Positions 60,604-64,000 of a stretch of DNA of 64,000 nt are shown piece by piece. The notes below the pieces were generated by a model, which was not told the origin of the DNA, searched no databases, and worked only from the letters and a program-made list of their open reading frames with translations. The position numbers and the translations under genes were made by a program. The stretch lies in the NCBI GenBank assembly GCA_017478485.1, contig JAFVDI010000003.1, positions 1 to 64,000 of the forward strand, read 5' to 3'. Position 1 is the stretch's first letter. Each line of letters starts with the position of its first letter. Origin of the DNA: Clostridiales bacterium. Lineage in GTDB: Bacteria; Bacillota; Clostridia; Saccharofermentanales; Saccharofermentanaceae.

Positions 60604-63393
60604 ATGGAAAACGCTTTCACTAAAACGGTTGATGAAATAACCAAAGAACTGGGAACGGACCGCATCAAAGGTCTTTCCAAGGAAGAAGCTTCAAGCAGAT
60701 TAGCAAAATTCGGCCCCAATTCACTGGGCGAGGAGAAGAAGGTACCGCTCTGGAAGAGGTTCCTTCAGCAGTTCTGCGATGCTATGATCGTGATCCTCAT
60801 TGCTGCTGCAGGCCTTTCGGCTTTCATGGCAGTCAAGAGCGGCGGCGGGTTTACCGAATGGATCGATGTCATAGTCATCCTTGCGATCGTAATCCTCAAT
60901 GCCGTACTTGGTGTTTACCAGGAAGGCAAGGCTGACCAGGCTCTCGCAATGCTCAAGAAGATGAGCGCTCCCCAGACAAAGGTCATCAGGGACGGCGAGA
61001 CCGTCCTGACCGATTCCGAGAAGGTTGTAGTCGGTGACATCGTTGCGATCGATGCCGGTGACTCGATCTCTGCAGATCTGAGACTCCTCACATCTAGGTC
61101 TCTTAAGGCTGAGGAATCATCTCTTACCGGTGAGTCCGTTCCTGTTGACAAGGATGCGGAGATCATCTGCCCGGAAGGATGCGGAATCGGTGACCGTAAG
61201 AACATGCTCTTCATGGGCACTGTCGTAACTTACGGAAGAGCCAAGGGTGTCGTAGTTGCAACAGGCAGGGACACAGAGCTCGGAAAGATCGCCAACAAGC
61301 TTACGAATATCGAAGATGAGGCTACTCCTCTTCAGAAGAGCCTTTCAAGCCTCGGTAAGATCCTTGCGGCAGTATGCATCGTCGTCTGCATCGTTGTTCT
61401 CCTTGTTCAGATCTTCGTTCAGAAGCAGACCTGGTCAGACGCGCTCATGACGGCAGTTTCTCTTGCAGTAGCTGCTATTCCTGAAGGTCTTGCTGCAGTC
61501 GTCACCATCGTTCTTTCGATCGGCATGACCACCATGGCAGAGAACAACGCCATCGTAAAGCGTCTTCTCGCTGTCGAAACGCTCGGATGCGTTGACGTCA
61601 TCTGCTCGGATAAGACAGGTACCCTTACTCAGAACCAGATGACCGTAAAGGTCATGTATGACGGACATGATGTCATTAATGTCGACGGCGGCGGATATGA
61701 ACCGAAGGGCGACATCGTTGACCAGCAGGGCAACAAGCTTGAACTGAGCAATGTCGTAACAACGCTCATCAGATCGGCAGTTCTCTGCAACGATGCTCCT
61801 ATCGTAAAAAACGATGACGGAGAATATTTCTGCATCGGAGATCCTACCGAAGGTTCTCTTACGACACTCGGTATGAAAGCCGGCATGGAGAGAGGCGAGA
61901 CAATGCTCAGCTTCCCCCGTGAGACAGAACTTCCTTTCGATTCCGACCGTAAGCTGATGACGACTTATCATTCGGGCATCACACCTGACAAGTGGGTAGC
62001 CTTCACAAAGGGTGCTCCGGATGTCGTATTCTCAAGATGTTCCAAGTATCTGGATGTAGACGGTGAGCATGACATGACTCCCGAGTATCTCCAGAGGATC
62101 AAGGAAGCAAACCACAATTTCGCGATCAAGGCCATCCGTGTGCTCGCATTTGCCTATAAGGAGCATCCGGCAGGCTGCCAGGCTGATTTCGAAGATGAGA
62201 AGGATCTTGTCTGCATCGGCTTGATCGGTATGATCGATCCTGCCCGTAAGGAGGCAAAGGATGCCATCGCGGTCTGCAAAGAGGCCGGCATCAGGGCTGT
62301 CATGATCACAGGTGACTTCAAGGATTCTGCGGTTGCCATCTCAGATAACCTCGAGATGCGTGATGAGAAGCATATGGATGCTTTCTCGGGCGAGGAACTT
62401 GACAGGATGAGCGACGAAGAACTCCGCAAGGTCGTTGAGACGGCAAGCGTTTATGCCCGTGTCTCACCTGAGCACAAGGTCAGGATCGTTGAGGCTCTCA
62501 AGGCCAACAACCATATTGCTTCAATGACAGGTGACGGCGTAAATGACGCCATGGCTCTTAAGGCTGCCGATATCGGCGTTGCCATGGGCATCACCGGAAC
62601 CGACGTTTCAAAGAATTCTGCCGACATGATCCTGATGGATGACAACTTCGCTACCATCGTAAAGGCTGTCGAGCAGGGAAGGATCATATATTCCAACATC
62701 CGCAAGTTCGTAAGCTTCCTGCTTTCCTGCAATGTCGGTGAGATCCTTGTCATCTTTATTCTTTCACTCATTCCCGGCGGTGCTCAGGGATCTCCGTTCT
62801 TCGGGATCGCGGCTCCTCTGACAGCGATCCAGCTTCTCTGGCTCAATCTTGTAACCGACTCTTTCCCGGCTCTTGCGCTTGGACGCGAAAAGGGTGAGCC
62901 CGGTATCATGAAGCTGCCTCCGAGATCAAAGAATGAACCCATAATCAACAAAGCTATGCTTACGACAGTTGCCGTCCAGGCAGCAGGTATCTTCCTTGCA
63001 GTCGCAGGTGCGTTCCTCGCGGCACTCGCCAGCATGAACAAGGGAAGCACGTTCTTCTATACAGGTTCGCTTGATAAGGTAATGCCTATAGATGTCGCAA
63101 GAACCGTAGCTTTCGCAACTCTTATCTGTGCAGAGCTGTTCAGGGCATTTGCTGCAAGGTCAGAGAGGATCTCGGTATTCAAGCTCGGTCTGTTCTCAAA
63201 CAAGATGATGAACGGTTCCGTCGGATTATCGATCCTGCTCCTGCTCGCGGTCATCTACATTCCCGGTGTTAACGGCATCTTCGACAATGTCATGATCTCA
63301 CCGATGGCATGGCTGATAATCCTGCCTCTGGCCTTCGTTCCGTTCATCCTGAACGAGGCGGTCAAGGCAATAAAGAACAGTTTGCATAAGTAA
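60604..63393 (+). CDS. P2-type Ca2+-transporting ATPase
   Basis: A 929-residue pump with an N-terminal cation-ATPase domain (TKELGTDRIKGLSKEEASSRLAKFGPNSLGEEKKVPLWKRF), A-domain LTGESVPVD, PEGL in TM4 (AAIPEGLAAVVTIVL, a calcium-site motif), phosphorylation SDKTGTLTQNQM, N-domain KGAPDVVFSRC, hinge TGDGVNDAMALKAADIGVAMG and TM6 NLVTDSFPALALG (N-x-x-x-D calcium ligands). It pumps Ca2+ or Mn2+ out of the cell. It has a normal length and its own promoter. Confidence 0.94.
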   Translation: MENAFTKTVDEITKELGTDRIKGLSKEEASSRLAKFGPNSLGEEKKVPLWKRFLQQFCDAMIVILIAAAGLSAFMAVKSGGGFTEWIDVIVILAIVILNAVLGVYQEGKADQALAMLKKMSAPQTKVIRDGETVLTDSEKVVVGDIVAIDAGDSISADLRLLTSRSLKAEESSLTGESVPVDKDAEIICPEGCGIGDRKNMLFMGTVVTYGRAKGVVVATGRDTELGKIANKLTNIEDEATPLQKSLSSLGKILAAVCIVVCIVVLLVQIFVQKQTWSDALMTAVSLAVAAIPEGLAAVVTIVLSIGMTTMAENNAIVKRLLAVETLGCVDVICSDKTGTLTQNQMTVKVMYDGHDVINVDGGGYEPKGDIVDQQGNKLELSNVVTTLIRSAVLCNDAPIVKNDDGEYFCIGDPTEGSLTTLGMKAGMERGETMLSFPRETELPFDSDRKLMTTYHSGITPDKWVAFTKGAPDVVFSRCSKYLDVDGEHDMTPEYLQRIKEANHNFAIKAIRVLAFAYKEHPAGCQADFEDEKDLVCIGLIGMIDPARKEAKDAIAVCKEAGIRAVMITGDFKDSAVAISDNLEMRDEKHMDAFSGEELDRMSDEELRKVVETASVYARVSPEHKVRIVEALKANNHIASMTGDGVNDAMALKAADIGVAMGITGTDVSKNSADMILMDDNFATIVKAVEQGRIIYSNIRKFVSFLLSCNVGEILVIFILSLIPGGAQGSPFFGIAAPLTAIQLLWLNLVTDSFPALALGREKGEPGIMKLPPRSKNEPIINKAMLTTVAVQAAGIFLAVAGAFLAALASMNKGSTFFYTGSLDKVMPIDVARTVAFATLICAELFRAFAARSERISVFKLGLFSNKMMNGSVGLSILLLLAVIYIPGVNGIFDNVMISPMAWLIILPLAFVPFILNEAVKAIKNSLHK

Positions 63394-63457
63394 AACCGCT
63401 GTGTTATTATCTAACGGCATTATTTTAGGGACAATTTAAATAGGAGGTCTTAGACTG

Positions 63458-63709
63458 ATGACAGGTTTAAAGATAGCACTTTCTATAATCGATATAATCC
63501 TCGCAGTAGCGATCATCATCCTTTTCCTCGTTCAGGAAGGTAATGACCAGGGTATGGGTGTTGTAGCCGGCGGTTCTTCCGAGTCATATTACGGCAAGGC
63601 TAAGGGCAGAACACTCGATGAGCAGCTCAAGCGTTGGACAGTTATCTGCAGCATTCTCTTTGCGATCGTTTCGGTAATCCTTTACCTTTCCGTTGCAAGA
63701 GGCTGGTAA
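63458..63709 (+). CDS. secG: protein-export membrane protein SecG
   Basis: An 83-residue translocase subunit with two membrane helices (about 6-25 ALSIIDIILAVAIIILFLVQ and 60-80 VICSILFAIVSVILYLSVA). The loop between has the SecG signature QEGNDQGMGVVAGGSSESYYGKAKGRTLDEQLKRWT. It aids SecYE and SecA in preprotein export. AGGAGGTC precedes the ATG. In Firmicutes secG usually precedes rnr (RNase R), in line with the next reading frame. Confidence 0.93.
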   Translation: MTGLKIALSIIDIILAVAIIILFLVQEGNDQGMGVVAGGSSESYYGKAKGRTLDEQLKRWTVICSILFAIVSVILYLSVARGW

Positions 63710-63732
63710 GTTTTAGAGAAAGAAGTTATTTA

Positions 63733-63766
63733 AAGCCTTTCGGTCATACGGCCGGAAGGCTTTTTT
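63733..63766 (+). terminator. intrinsic terminator after secG
   Basis: AAGCCTTTCGG (63733-63743) pairs with CCGGAAGGCTT (63752-63762, one G-U) and is followed by TTTT. It separates secG from the next gene. Confidence 0.8.
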
Positions 63767-63824
63767 ATCGCCAAGTGTAGTAAGATATTATTAAGAAAAA
63801 GAAATGGAAAATGGAGATAGTTAT

Positions 63825-64000
63825 ATGGAAAGAAACAGAAGACACAGCTATGACGGTGAATCCGGCATGAAGCGTTCTCGTTCGGCAATGAACATGAGCG
63901 CCGCGCAGAGAAGAAGGAACAGGGAGATCAAGGCAAAGGTCATCGAAAAGACTGCTCCGCAGTGCATAGGCGATCTTGAGGCCAGAGGCCCGTTAAAGGT
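63825..64000 (+). CDS. N-terminus of an unidentified protein, possibly RNase R
   Basis: ATG 63825 with GGAG upstream opens a frame to the window end, about 58 residues: a basic, Arg-rich N-terminus (MERNRRHSYDGESGMKRSR) and AQRRRNREIKAKVIEKT. There is no domain yet. The place after secG suggests rnr, whose N-terminal extension is often basic and helical, but the visible part does not prove it. The gene is cut by the window. Confidence 0.5.
   Translation, partial: MERNRRHSYDGESGMKRSRSAMNMSAAQRRRNREIKAKVIEKTAPQCIGDLEARGPLK

Overview
The window reads as chromosomal DNA of an anaerobic Gram-positive bacterium of the class Clostridia (Bacillota), probably a gut or rumen lineage. The grounds are strong AGGAGG-type ribosome sites, tightly packed operons with intrinsic terminators, lipoproteins, NlpC/P60 cell-wall enzymes with TPTP linkers, an indolepyruvate:ferredoxin oxidoreductase, a PfoR-type transporter, a B12-dependent MetH with a separate reactivation protein, and SecG. 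No rRNA, tRNA or CRISPR was recognised. The species is not determined.

Layout. 1-1.3 kb is a mobile-element scar: the end of an IS3-family transposase, an excisionase-like HTH gene and a truncated secreted protein. 1.27-2.5 kb holds a class-I glutamine amidotransferase-like hydrolase and a GNAT acetyltransferase. 2.6-9.4 kb is a complete F-type ATP synthase operon (atpI-like, B, E, F, H, A, G, D, C); its c subunit carries a two-carboxylate sodium motif and its epsilon subunit lacks the C-terminal helices. 9.4-15 kb holds a TetR regulator, small membrane and lipoprotein genes, a secreted esterase with wall-binding repeats, and intergenic repeats. 15-17.2 kb is a thiol and oxidative-stress block: OhrR with an operator over its promoter, a glutathione peroxidase, and serine acetyltransferase preceded by a cysteine-rich leader peptide and an attenuator. 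17.4-24.5 kb covers an XRE regulator pair, two tandem NlpC/P60 proteins, an M20 dipeptidase, a VanZ-like protein and an LCP wall-polymer ligase.

24.5-29 kb is an aryl-acid operon (iorA, iorB, thioesterase, paaK, ACT protein). 29-37 kb on the minus strand carries two zinc-ribbon membrane proteins, a sodium:solute symporter, an acyl-CoA synthetase, two envelope proteins and an MscS channel. 37-39.7 kb is a Cu(I) P-type ATPase whose C-terminal HMA domain has its own in-frame ribosome site and ATG, so one gene may give both CopA and CopZ. 39.7-47.6 kb combines metF, metH and the MetH reactivation gene (minus) with a divergent ABC importer of the BtuFCD/FecBCD type (plus), which fits cobalamin supply to MetH. 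48-49.4 kb is a PfoR-like transporter. 49.7-54.4 kb is a TetR/MMPL/lipoprotein unit with three copies of one inverted repeat in the divergent promoter. 54.5-58.6 kb is a zinc-ribbon membrane protein and an ABC exporter. 58.8-64 kb has a Na/Pi cotransporter, a Ca-type P-ATPase, secG and the start of one more gene.

The strongest leads are: the cysE leader-peptide attenuator (16.1-16.24 kb), the internal CopZ start in the copper ATPase (39.44-39.67 kb), a nearly identical palindrome at two distant promoters (10.39 and 48.02 kb), the two-carboxylate c ring with a truncated epsilon, and a probably leaderless vanZ mRNA (22.29 kb). All functions come from reading the sequence; no database search was run.
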